A program made the translations under genes and the position numbers. This document shows, piece after piece, positions 16,610 through 26,918 of a DNA stretch of 64,000 bases; positions within the stretch are counted from its first letter, which is position 1; every line of letters starts with the position of its first letter. This DNA comes from a bacterium. Lineage in GTDB: Bacteria; UBA10199; JACPAL01; GCA-016699445. Under the pieces are notes generated by a model that worked only from the letters and a program-made list of their open reading frames with translations, was not told the origin of the DNA and made no database searches. The DNA lies in NCBI GenBank assembly GCA_035454885.1, contig DATIGE010000004.1:1-64000 (forward strand), written 5' to 3'.

Positions 16610-17524
16610 CTAACTTGCACTCACGCGGTTCCGCCCGCCGTTCTTGGACTTATAAAGGAGGGAATCGGCCAGCTTCAGCATCGTTTCCCAGTTGGCGAAG
16701 TTCTGGCCCACGAGGGAGGCGACGCCGATGCTGATGGTGATCCTGATCTTCTTTTCCTCAAAGTCAAAATCGCTCTCTTCGATCAACCGGCGCAGGCGCT
16801 CGGCCAGCGTGAAGGCCCCCTCGGCGTCGGTCGCCTTGAGGATCACCACGAACTCCTCACCTCCGTATCGGGCGAGCACGTCCTCGTTCCGGATGATCGT
16901 CTTCGTAAGGGCCGCGATCCGCGCCAGGACGAAGTCGCCGGCGGGGTGGCCGTGGGTGTCGTTGACGTTCTTGAAGTGGTCGATGTCGAACATGACGAGC
17001 GAGAGGGGGACCTTGTTCCTAAAACAGTAGCTGAACTCTTCTTGGATGCGCTCCTCGAAGTACCTTTTGTTGTAGGCCCCGGTCAGGGCGTCGACGACCG
17101 CCATCTTGTACAGCTCTTTATGGAAGATGTTCTCGATCTTGTCCTGCTGGTCGAACTTGAGGATGGTGGACGAGGAGATCTGGATCTTGTCGCCCTCGCG
17201 GAGCTCGGCCTCCGTGACGCGCTTTCCGTTCAGAAACGTCCCGTTGGTGCTGCCCAGGTCCTTGAGGACCGCCTGGCCCTTGTGAAAGAGGATCTCGCAG
17301 TGCTTGCGGCTGATCCCCAGGTCGTTGATGGGGATGTCGACCTCGCCCACGCGGCCCAGGACGATCGTCCCTTCCTCCAGTAGGTGCATCTTGCCCATGA
17401 GGGGGCCGGACAGGAAGATGATGTAGAAGTGCTTGTCCTTCTCCTTGTCCCCGTCGATCGACGTGATGATGGTCTTTTCGGGATTGGGTTCCGTTTCCTC
17501 GGGGGCGGGGGCATCCGGTTGCAT
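16610..17524 (-). CDS. FHA domain diguanylate cyclase
   Basis: The 304-residue protein has an N-terminal forkhead-associated phosphothreonine-binding domain (about 25-115: LGRVGEVDIPINDLGISRKHCEI and DLGSTNGTFLNGK) and a C-terminal GGDEF domain (about 135-300: DALTGAYNKRYFEERI, DIDHFKNVNDTHGHPAGD and the active-site RYGGEEF). It should make cyclic di-GMP. The I-site RxxD five residues before GGEEF is not obvious (the preceding residues are NEDVLARY), so product inhibition may be absent. It lies 24 bp downstream of the Ser/Thr kinase gene; the FHA domain could read phospho-Thr made by that kinase. This is inference. Confidence 0.92.
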   Translation of the reverse strand: MQPDAPAPEETEPNPEKTIITSIDGDKEKDKHFYIIFLSGPLMGKMHLLEEGTIVLGRVGEVDIPINDLGISRKHCEILFHKGQAVLKDLGSTNGTFLNGKRVTEAELREGDKIQISSSTILKFDQQDKIENIFHKELYKMAVVDALTGAYNKRYFEERIQEEFSYCFRNKVPLSLVMFDIDHFKNVNDTHGHPAGDFVLARIAALTKTIIRNEDVLARYGGEEFVVILKATDAEGAFTLAERLRRLIEESDFDFEEKKIRITISIGVASLVGQNFANWETMLKLADSLLYKSKNGGRNRVSAS

Positions 17525-17548
17525 TGGATGAAAGTATATCCGAAGTCG

Positions 17549-19501
<1,953 letters not shown>

Positions 19502-19588
19502 GATGGAGGAAGGGTATCAAAAAGTTGCCGGATTTCAAAGGCTTATGATATTGTAGACTCGAGGTCCGGCGGGAGCCGATAATAAACC

Positions 19589-20746
19589 ATGCCCGATTCG
19601 TCCCAGGAAAAAACCGAACAGCCCACCCCCAAGCGCCTCCGCGAGGCCCGCAAGAAGGGCCAGGTCTTCAAGAGCAAGGACTTCGAGGCGGTGGCGGTCT
19701 TCATCGGGGTGTTCGTCGGCATCGCCTTCACGCACAACTACATTTATTCGGAACTCTCCAAGCTCATGGAGGAGACCTTCCGGACCGTCGGGAGCCAGAC
19801 GCTCGATTCGGGCGAAATCTTCCGCCTCGGCAAGCTCTCGTTCTTAGCCTTGATCAAGACCACGGGACCGATCGTCGTCATCGCGATGCTCATGGCGGCG
19901 GTCGTCGGTTACCTTCAGGTCGGGTCCGTGTTCTCGATGGAGCCCTTGAAGCCCCAGATGAAGAAGCTGAACGCGATCGAAAACCTCAAGAACATGTTCA
20001 AGCCCAAGATGTTCTTCGAGCTGGTCAAGAACATCTTCAAGCTGGCCGTCATCTTCATGATCGCGTATTCGGTCTTGAAGGGCATGCTCGAGCCGTTCCT
20101 GATGACCGTCACCGCCCCCATCGAGGGCACCTCCACGCTCGGCGGCATGATCCTCACCAAGTTCTTTATCCGCTTCCTGATCGTCTTCCTGCTCGTCGCC
20201 TGCATCGACATCGTCCTGCAGCGCAAGGAGTACATCAAGAACCTCAAGATGACCAAGGAGGAGGTCAAGCGCGAGTACAAGGAGGACGAAGGCGATCCGA
20301 TGATCAAGGGCGCGAGGCGCCAATTGCACATGGAGATGGCGATGGGCGGCGGAACGCCCGCCAAGGTGAAGAACGCGGACGCCGTGGTGACCAATCCGAC
20401 CCACATCGCGATCGCCATCCAATACGACAAGGCCAACATGGTGGCCCCGCAGGTGGTGGCCAAGGGCCAGCGCCTTTACGCGGAATACATCAAGGACTTG
20501 GCGAAGCAGTATGACGTGCCGATCATCCGGAACGTCCCGCTCGCTTGGTCCCTCTTGGAGTTGGAGATCGACGACGAGATCCCCGAACAGCTCTACGTGG
20601 CGGTCGCCGAGATTCTGACCTTCGTCTATAAGCTGAGAGAGGAGAGGGAGAAGGGGCGCGTGCGCGCGGAGGCCGAGAAGAGGCCCCCGTCTCAGCCCCA
20701 ACCCCAGCCGACCCCGAAGTCCCTGCCGAGAAGCCCGTTCGTTTAG
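19589..20746 (+). CDS. sctU: type III export apparatus switch protein (SctU/FlhB family)
   Basis: This protein changes substrate specificity of a type III export apparatus by self-cleaving within NPTH. The 385-residue protein begins with the family's EKTEQPTPKRLREARKKGQVFKS, has four membrane segments (about 28-48, 80-103, 142-165, 188-210), a charged linker (KMTKEEVKREYKEDEGDPMIKGARRQLHMEM) and the autocleavage motif NPTH near 267-270. The RRQLHMEM stretch and the divergence after NPTH favour the injectisome SctU branch; the IPEQLYVAVAEILTFVYKL end is FlhB-like, so a flagellar role is not excluded. No other secretion gene is in the window. Confidence 0.85.
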   Translation: MPDSSQEKTEQPTPKRLREARKKGQVFKSKDFEAVAVFIGVFVGIAFTHNYIYSELSKLMEETFRTVGSQTLDSGEIFRLGKLSFLALIKTTGPIVVIAMLMAAVVGYLQVGSVFSMEPLKPQMKKLNAIENLKNMFKPKMFFELVKNIFKLAVIFMIAYSVLKGMLEPFLMTVTAPIEGTSTLGGMILTKFFIRFLIVFLLVACIDIVLQRKEYIKNLKMTKEEVKREYKEDEGDPMIKGARRQLHMEMAMGGGTPAKVKNADAVVTNPTHIAIAIQYDKANMVAPQVVAKGQRLYAEYIKDLAKQYDVPIIRNVPLAWSLLELEIDDEIPEQLYVAVAEILTFVYKLREEREKGRVRAEAEKRPPSQPQPQPTPKSLPRSPFV

Positions 20747-20750
20747 CGTC

Positions 20751-22073
20751 CTAGAGCGTGGGATCCCTATAGTTCCAGACGGAGAGGAATCTTTCGAAGA
20801 GACGATAAATGTCGCGCCGGGCGAGATCCGCGGACGTTCCATCGCCCAAGTCCTTGAAGATCTCCGGGATGTCTTGCACCATCGCCCCTTCCAAGGAGGC
20901 CAACAATTCCTCCCGATTCAAGATAGGGGCCTCCGGGACGCGTTCCCGCCACTCCAGATAGCGGACCGCCATCGGGAGGACCAGGTCCACGGTGAGACGC
21001 GCCCGCGTCCGGGCGCGCTCCCTCCGGCCGGTCCCGGTGAGGTCCTGGGCGATTTCCGTTGCCAGGTCCTGCGTGATCTCCTCCCGGTGCCGCTCCAATC
21101 GCCTGAATATCCGGCGGTGCTTGTCGAGCTCCAGACGGATCCGGGCGATGGACGATTGGTCGCGGGTCCGGTGGAGTGAAAGTTCAACGGACTGGTCGCG
21201 AGGCTCGAAGTCGATCCGGCCATAACTCTCCCGGGGGTTCCCCAAAAAGAGGCGTGCCCGGTTCTCGCCCGCGTCCGTTTCCCCGAAACCGCTCTCCGAC
21301 CCCGAGAGGAAGAACGCGACCGGTACGGACCCGACGATCGTCCGGACCCCGGACGCGAAGAGGACATCCACGGCGAGGTCGACGTTCCGGTCGTCGCCGG
21401 CGGCGCCCGCGAGGGTCAGGGCGCCGTAGGGGAGGAGTTCGGCGGGTTCAAGCGCGACGTAGGACCTGGCGGCGAAGCTGGAGTAGTAATGACGGCATGG
21501 GTTCAGCCGGGCCAAACGGCGCAGGTCCCAGAGCTCGCCGGGAACGGATTCGCGCGGGCGCCCGAAGGCGACGCGCGTGACCTTTTGGACCCGGGGTTTG
21601 GAGACCTCGACGGTCCTCGCCGGCTCGGGCCAAAGGAGCTGATGGCGCCATTCTTCGAAATAGGCCAGGGCCCGGGGAGGCGGGCGGTCGAGCGATACGG
21701 CGGTGCCCCGCTGGTGGGGAAATTCGCGGGACATGATCGTGTCCACGGTCGGACCCGCCAGGGCGCGGCCGAAGACGACAATCCGGAGAGGGACCTCCGT
21801 GCCGATCCGCCGCTCCATGGCGACGGCCTCGCCCTGCAAGAGATGCTTCAGGCTCGGACGCAGCGTGGGCTCCACCTTGGCGGCGATCTCGGAGCGGCGC
21901 TCCATGTCGAGGCCGGTCAGGACCCGCGGACCATCAAAGGCGAGTTGGTCGGCCAGGCCCCCTTCACCGCAGAGGGTCAGGACGCGGGAGACGTCGTCCA
22001 GCGAATAGGTGGCGAAGCGGCTCCAAAGGGGCCCCAATCGGTCGGCGGCGATGAGCCAGCGTTCGAAGATCAC
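20751..22073 (-). CDS. uncharacterised 440-aa protein next to sctU
   Basis: No family was recognised. I chose GTG at 22073 because AGGAG stands eight bases upstream; a longer frame to 22166 has no such site. The protein is soluble-looking, with no signal peptide or membrane segment. It has an LPYGALTLAGAAGDDRN stretch followed by FASGVRTIVGSVPVAFF (about 225-270), and a charged helical segment (RRIFRRLERHREEITQDLATEIAQDL, about 325-355) that may be coiled coil. It converges on sctU with only 4 bp between stops and lies next to the effector-like island, so a part in secretion (chaperone, cytosolic factor) is possible but unproven. Confidence 0.6.
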   Translation of the reverse strand: MIFERWLIAADRLGPLWSRFATYSLDDVSRVLTLCGEGGLADQLAFDGPRVLTGLDMERRSEIAAKVEPTLRPSLKHLLQGEAVAMERRIGTEVPLRIVVFGRALAGPTVDTIMSREFPHQRGTAVSLDRPPPRALAYFEEWRHQLLWPEPARTVEVSKPRVQKVTRVAFGRPRESVPGELWDLRRLARLNPCRHYYSSFAARSYVALEPAELLPYGALTLAGAAGDDRNVDLAVDVLFASGVRTIVGSVPVAFFLSGSESGFGETDAGENRARLFLGNPRESYGRIDFEPRDQSVELSLHRTRDQSSIARIRLELDKHRRIFRRLERHREEITQDLATEIAQDLTGTGRRERARTRARLTVDLVLPMAVRYLEWRERVPEAPILNREELLASLEGAMVQDIPEIFKDLGDGTSADLARRDIYRLFERFLSVWNYRDPTL

Positions 22074-22115
22074 GGAAAAAACTCCTGGAAGAGTTATCCG
22101 CCGGACGGGGGAAAA

Positions 22116-22125
22116 GTTTCGAAAC
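22116..22125. promoter_or_regulatory. palindrome GTTTCGAAAC upstream of the 20751-22073 gene
   Basis: A perfect 10-bp palindrome built from the same GTTTC and GAAAC half-sites as the island's upstream palindromes but with no spacer. It is 43 bp upstream of the minus-strand start and 27 bp from the canonical-spacing site at 22152. It may be a second binding site or chance. Confidence 0.35.
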
Positions 22126-22151
22126 ATTAGCCGCCCGGCGAAATCCCTAAT

Positions 22152-22167
22152 GTTTCCCAGTCGCAAC
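22152..22167. promoter_or_regulatory. class A upstream palindrome (GTTTC-N6-GAAAC), site 1
   Basis: GTTTC-CCAGTC-GCAAC, one mismatch from the GTTTC-N6-GAAAC consensus shared with sites at 26775, 31505, 37612 and 40822. It lies 107 bp upstream of the sigma-54-type promoter at 22259, a normal distance for an activator-binding site. Confidence 0.65.
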
Positions 22168-22258
22168 AGATCGAGGGATGGGGTTCCTAGGGGACGGCGG
22201 GGCGTCTTCTAAAGACAATTCATTTCAATAGGTTACGCCCCATTCTTGTGGCCGGTCC

Positions 22259-22273
22259 TGGCATCCGCGTTGC
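22259..22273 (+). promoter_or_regulatory. sigma-54 (-24/-12) promoter for giant protein 1
   Basis: TGGCATCCGCGTTGC matches the TGGCAYRN4TTGC consensus with exact spacing. Transcription should begin near 22284, only about 4 nt before the ATG at 22288, so the message would be nearly leaderless. Confidence 0.8.
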
Positions 22274-22287
22274 AATTTGCCCCACTC

Positions 22288-25200
22288 ATGGCCCAAAGCC
22301 CCGCGTTCAAGGCCGGAGTCTTCTCCAACGACGCCACCCATTGGGCGACCGACTGGTTGACCCGCCAGGGCGTGCGCAAGGCCCAGATCGACGGGGCCCT
22401 CCCGGACCAGATCGGGGAGAACCCGGGTTGCGCCGGTGTGGCCCAGGCCAACGGCGTCCTCGAGACCGAGGAAGTCTTCGCCGTCGCCTTCTCACCGGTC
22501 TACCTCGGAAAATTCAACGCCGCCGCCCGCGGCCAGCGGACCAGCCCCTTCGCCAAGATCGATCCCGGCTTCGACCTCTCCTGGCTCCAGTTGGGCGGCG
22601 GACAGGGCGGTTTCGACGTCGAGGTGAACACCAAGCTCGGCTGGATCGATAAGCTCGCCGGCCCGGCCGATCGGGACGGCTCCCTGGAGAATCTCGCGGA
22701 AGCGATCCGGCGGAAAAACGCAGGCTACATTTATTCCACCAGGGCCTATGAGTTGGCGGACCGCGCCTTGAGGACCACCGAATTCGGTCTCCTCCCCCTG
22801 GAAGACCAGATCGCCCTGGTCGACGACTTCGTCATCCACCAGACCTATCAGACCTTCCAGGAGGACGAGCAGAGGGAGGCCTTCCGGTCCAACATGATGC
22901 GCGCGGTGATTGAGCACCACCACGGCGTCACCACCAACCAGGCCGTCTCCCTGTTCGTCCAGATCCGCGGCCGGGAATACGAGCTCAAGGGCCAGGACCA
23001 GAAGGCGGCGGAGCTCTATGACCTCGCCTCCAAGATGGACCCGAACAACCGGACCGCGCTGGCGAAGCTGGGCGTCCTCGAGGCGCGGAGGGGACGGCGG
23101 AGCGGAAGGACCGATGTGGCCGACCGTGGCTTCGAACGCCTGAAGGCCGCCTATGAGGCGGGGATCAGGGACGACGATGTCCTGACGGCCCTGGCCGAAG
23201 AGCACGCCCAACGCGGGGATTTCCGCGCGGCGGTCGATTTCGCCATGGAACGGCGCGGTCGGGAGCACAAGCGGGATGCCACCTCCGAGGAGATCGCCTG
23301 GGACTTGAAGATCTGCGAGTGGGCCCGGAAGGACAATAACCTGCTCCTCATCGACGACCTCATGCGGGCCCGATCGGGCGGAACGGCGTACATCAAGGAC
23401 GCCGAACGCCAGCAGGTGATTCTCTCCTTGAACGACCCGCAGGCCTGGATCGCTGCGGCGGAGGCGGCCTGGAAACGGGGCGATTACGAGGCGGCCTACG
23501 CCTCCTTCACCACCGGATCCGGTCGTTGCTGGAACGAGTACCGCGTCAACGCAAACGGCGGCCTGTCCAAGGTGTCCAGGGCCAATCCCGACCGGCAGCT
23601 CTGGGCGACGTTCCGCGGCCGGATCGACGAGTTACAGAAGGATCGGGCCTCGCTGCCCGCGACCCTCCAGACCCGCTACGACGCGCTCGTGGTCCTCTCC
23701 GAGACGCAACCGATCACGGGCGATTTCTCGGAGACCGAGGCCCGGCTCGCCCTGTACGAAGAGGCCATGGTTTCCCTCGAAATGCTCGAGGTTCTCGAGA
23801 AGCAGGATCCCGCCAAGACGGATCTGACGGCCGCGTTCAAGCCCGTTCTCAAAAGCGTCTATCTGGGGGGGGCTGACGCGACATCGGTGACCGCCGCCCT
23901 CGACAAGCTGGAGGCCGACCTGTTGAAGGACCCGGATGTCCCCGCGATGTGGGTCAAGTCGCAGATTCAAACGGCCCGCCTGCGGATCCAGAAGGGGCCT
24001 TTCTCCGAAACCGACGCCGCGGCCGTCGTTCAGGACCTCGCGGGAGGACTGAATCAAGCCCTCGGCGCCGGGATCCGGCGGGCGGACGTCAGGGACGAGA
24101 TCGCCCAGGCCCGCGTGAAGATCGCGTCCGGCGCCCTTCATGGCGACCGCAAAATGTACGAGGAAGGGGTGGCGGCCTTGGAGGAACTCCAGCGTTACAA
24201 GTCGCTGGAGGTCCGTAAGGAGGCGGTCTTCCAGAAGGCCTTGTCCTATTACTATTCCAATACCCGTTTCATTTTCGAATCGGATCTGACCGGCAAGACG
24301 GACCATGTCTTTTCCGACGGGGAGGCGCGGCCGAAGGATGTCGAGGAGCTCGCCATCCTTCAGACGATCAAGAGGCTGGAGAAGGAGAATCCCGAGCTCG
24401 CCGACTACGGCAAGACCCTCCTGGCCAACCTGAGGTCTTCGGCCACGCGAAAGGGTTATCGGATCGACACCCAAGGCTACACGAGTTTCCTGATGTATGA
24501 TCCCGCCAAGGACGGTCCCATGGTCGACGGCTACACCGAGGGCCGGATCGCCGGCTCCGGCGTGAGGAACACGAACGACGCCCTCGAACGGATCTACGGC
24601 AATGAGGAGATGATGGAGGCCTTCTTCTCCGAGGTGGATGGGACCCGCGAGAAGGAGTCGCTGAAGGACAACCCCGCCTACCAGAAGCGTCTCGACCTGG
24701 AGAATGGCCTTCAGGCCCTGCCCTCCTACAGCGTTTTCCTCAAAGCCTTTGAAATGGCGCGCACGAAGGGCGGGGAGGGGCTGACCGCCGACGACCTCCA
24801 GGGGGGACGCGATTTCCTCCTGGAACGGGGGCGGGTCTTGAAGACGTACCTGGAGGAGCGGCGCGACTGGGTCGGGGAAGGCATGGGAAGCGAACCGGCC
24901 GCCATGGCGTATCACGACAACGAGATGGAGATCGAGGCCCTCTCACGGGACATGGCCTGGCTTGAGTCCGCGGAAATTCCGTACGTCGAAGAAGGCGTCT
25001 GCACCCCGGACACGGCCGTCTTCCTGGAGAGGATGGAGGCCGTCTCGGCGAAATTCGCGGTCTATGAAGACTCGCACGTCCGCCATCTTCTCGAGCACGA
25101 AATGAACACAGTCGACAACCTGCCCTCCGACAAGAACAACCGCTTCGCCGACCTCCAAGCGGTCCGCGACGAGTTCTCCAATCTGCAGCCCCTCCAAGGC

Positions 25201-26769
25201 CCCTACGGGGACGAGCCCGCCGACCCGGAGACGATGCGCCTCCTCATCAAGTCGATCGACGGGCGGATCAAGGCCGCCCGCGGGCTGGCGCAAAAGGTCG
25301 ACGACGTGGCCTTCGCCCGCGCCGTCGACATGAGGCTGCTCAACCTGGCCTCCATGGAAAGCACCTCCGACACGGCCGGGAGCATCGCCTACAACTGGAT
25401 CACCGTCGGCGGCCTCCTGGACCCGGCGGACGGGGATTGGAAGGAGAATCACGGCTACGACCGGATGAAGGCCCAGTACAACGAGGTGAAGCGCCTCTGG
25501 GCCTTGGGGGATCGGGCGGGGGCGAGGAAACTCTACATGGCCTTGGGCAGCGCGCGTTTGAACGACGATCTCGCGGACGACTACAAGTGGTCGGGGCGGC
25601 TGAATACCCTGGTCACCGTGGAGGCCGTCATTCTGGCGGCGATGACGGCCGGCGCGGCCTCCGAATTCGTCGCGCCCCTGGCGGAGGCCGCGTTCTCGGA
25701 GGGCGTCGCGGCCAACGTGGTGACGTTCACCAACGCCGTCGTGTTCTCCGCCTCCAACGGGATCTATCACGGTCTCCTGACCGACGGCCTCTCCGGGGCC
25801 TGGAAGGGCGTGAAGCACATCGGGAGCTTGAGCTTCGTGGAGGAGGCTGTGATCACGTTCGGGATGTTCAAGTTCCTGGGCATGGCCGACGGCCTCTTCG
25901 AGGCTACCCTCGGGAAATACCTGGGGGAGACGGGGAGGGCGGTCGGCTCTTTCATGACCGAAGGCGCCGCCTTCCAGGCCTGGGACTTCCTGCAGACCAA
26001 TTACCAGATGATCAAGAACGGCCATTGGGATCCCTTGAAGGCGGCCAAACACGCCTTCAACGTGACCTCCTTGGACAGCGGCTTCGGCGGCGGGTTCCTC
26101 TTCCTGATCGCCCTGAAGGCCGGCGGGACCTTGAGCGCCCCCTTGGCCCGCCCGATGAACGAGGCGGCCCGGAACCTGGCCTACAAGACCCTCGGGATCG
26201 ACGTCATGGAACGGGAGCTTCAGGTCGGCTTGGAGCGCAATCTCAAGGCGATGGACGAATATTTCTCCAAGGGCAGGGGAAACCTGAATGACCTCTTGAA
26301 GCAGCAGGAGGACCTCCTCCTGAAGCAGAAGGAGTCTTTGGAGAAACTCCCGGAAGAGGTCCGCAACAACGACCTGCTCTCGGTGAACGGCAAGATGCTC
26401 GAAAACGTCCGCCAGTTCCGGGATGCCTACGAGAAGTCGGTCCTCGAAAAAATCCGCCAGAGCGGGGGCTCCGCCTTCGGCGTGAAGGTGATCAAGGGAG
26501 GGGTCCTTCAATACGACGCCGGAAAGGGCATCGAATTCGCGACGGCCTTGGCCCAAGACCCGAGCGTGCTGAGGGTGAGGGTCGCCAAAAACGGCCTGGT
26601 GGTCGCCGACTTCATCGATCCCCTGGGCCGGCCGGCCCGCGTCCGGTTCGTCCCGATCAAGGCGACCCCCGAGCGGCTGAACGCGATGCGGGCGCTCCTC
26701 CCGGAGCCGGCGGGAGACGCCTGGGCCGAAGACACGGCGGTCACCGACCTGGCCGCCAAGAGGCAATAG
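22288..26769 (+). CDS. giant modular island protein 1 (TPR-like, membrane-active domain)
   Basis: The function is unknown. It is paralogous to the proteins at 26919 and 40991. The 1,493-residue protein has an N-terminal domain shared with giant 2 (ending DLSWLQL), TPR-like helices (about 228-330, with KGQDQKAAELYDLASKMDPNNRTAL), long charged helical regions, a segment with IRRADVRDEIAQARVKIASGAL shared by all three giants, and a hydrophobic Ala/Gly/Phe-rich domain (about 1105-1300) that could enter membranes. A conserved C-terminal domain (NGLVVADFIDPLGR) follows, and the protein ends DLAAKRQ, resembling the island's RRAS motif cut short. No Sec signal peptide. The ATG at 22288 is preferred to the TTG at 22246, which lies upstream of the predicted transcription start. 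Confidence 0.8.
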   Translation: MAQSPAFKAGVFSNDATHWATDWLTRQGVRKAQIDGALPDQIGENPGCAGVAQANGVLETEEVFAVAFSPVYLGKFNAAARGQRTSPFAKIDPGFDLSWLQLGGGQGGFDVEVNTKLGWIDKLAGPADRDGSLENLAEAIRRKNAGYIYSTRAYELADRALRTTEFGLLPLEDQIALVDDFVIHQTYQTFQEDEQREAFRSNMMRAVIEHHHGVTTNQAVSLFVQIRGREYELKGQDQKAAELYDLASKMDPNNRTALAKLGVLEARRGRRSGRTDVADRGFERLKAAYEAGIRDDDVLTALAEEHAQRGDFRAAVDFAMERRGREHKRDATSEEIAWDLKICEWARKDNNLLLIDDLMRARSGGTAYIKDAERQQVILSLNDPQAWIAAAEAAWKRGDYEAAYASFTTGSGRCWNEYRVNANGGLSKVSRANPDRQLWATFRGRIDELQKDRASLPATLQTRYDALVVLSETQPITGDFSETEARLALYEEAMVSLEMLEVLEKQDPAKTDLTAAFKPVLKSVYLGGADATSVTAALDKLEADLLKDPDVPAMWVKSQIQTARLRIQKGPFSETDAAAVVQDLAGGLNQALGAGIRRADVRDEIAQARVKIASGALHGDRKMYEEGVAALEELQRYKSLEVRKEAVFQKALSYYYSNTRFIFESDLTGKTDHVFSDGEARPKDVEELAILQTIKRLEKENPELADYGKTLLANLRSSATRKGYRIDTQGYTSFLMYDPAKDGPMVDGYTEGRIAGSGVRNTNDALERIYGNEEMMEAFFSEVDGTREKESLKDNPAYQKRLDLENGLQALPSYSVFLKAFEMARTKGGEGLTADDLQGGRDFLLERGRVLKTYLEERRDWVGEGMGSEPAAMAYHDNEMEIEALSRDMAWLESAEIPYVEEGVCTPDTAVFLERMEAVSAKFAVYEDSHVRHLLEHEMNTVDNLPSDKNNRFADLQAVRDEFSNLQPLQGPYGDEPADPETMRLLIKSIDGRIKAARGLAQKVDDVAFARAVDMRLLNLASMESTSDTAGSIAYNWITVGGLLDPADGDWKENHGYDRMKAQYNEVKRLWALGDRAGARKLYMALGSARLNDDLADDYKWSGRLNTLVTVEAVILAAMTAGAASEFVAPLAEAAFSEGVAANVVTFTNAVVFSASNGIYHGLLTDGLSGAWKGVKHIGSLSFVEEAVITFGMFKFLGMADGLFEATLGKYLGETGRAVGSFMTEGAAFQAWDFLQTNYQMIKNGHWDPLKAAKHAFNVTSLDSGFGGGFLFLIALKAGGTLSAPLARPMNEAARNLAYKTLGIDVMERELQVGLERNLKAMDEYFSKGRGNLNDLLKQQEDLLLKQKESLEKLPEEVRNNDLLSVNGKMLENVRQFRDAYEKSVLEKIRQSGGSAFGVKVIKGGVLQYDAGKGIEFATALAQDPSVLRVRVAKNGLVVADFIDPLGRPARVRFVPIKATPERLNAMRALLPEPAGDAWAEDTAVTDLAAKRQ

Positions 26770-26774
26770 AGTTT

Positions 26775-26790
26775 GTATCCCTCCGGAAAC
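26775..26790. promoter_or_regulatory. class A upstream palindrome, site 2
   Basis: GTATC-CCTCCG-GAAAC, one mismatch from GTTTC-N6-GAAAC. It is 115 bp upstream of the promoter at 26890, the same distance as in front of the 31678 gene. Confidence 0.65.
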
Positions 26791-26889
26791 AAGGTGCGGG
26801 GCCCGCTACCCCCTCCGCGTCTGTCTCCCGGGGTTAACATTTAAAACCTCATCATAACGGTGGCTTACGAGCCATCTGGCCCGCGTTCG

Positions 26890-26904
26890 CGGCATGGCGG
26901 TTGC
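26890..26904 (+). promoter_or_regulatory. sigma-54 promoter for giant protein 2
   Basis: CGGCATGGCGGTTGC matches the -24/-12 consensus except for C in place of the first T. The TTGCAATT end and the spacing to the ATG are the same as for giant protein 1, and again the predicted start of transcription is only a few bases from the ATG. Confidence 0.7.
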
Positions 26905-26918
26905 AATTAAATTCCGCC

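Noticed and set aside
21390-21530. CHAT/caspase-like protease signal in the 20751-22073 protein
   Set aside because: The LPYGALTLAG and FASGVRTIVGS stretch faintly recalls CHAT proteases, but no His/Cys catalytic pair in the right places was found.
22074-22258. CRISPR array or insertion-sequence ends around the island border
   Set aside because: No direct repeats with spacers, no transposase frame and no target duplication are visible; only the short palindromes described were found.
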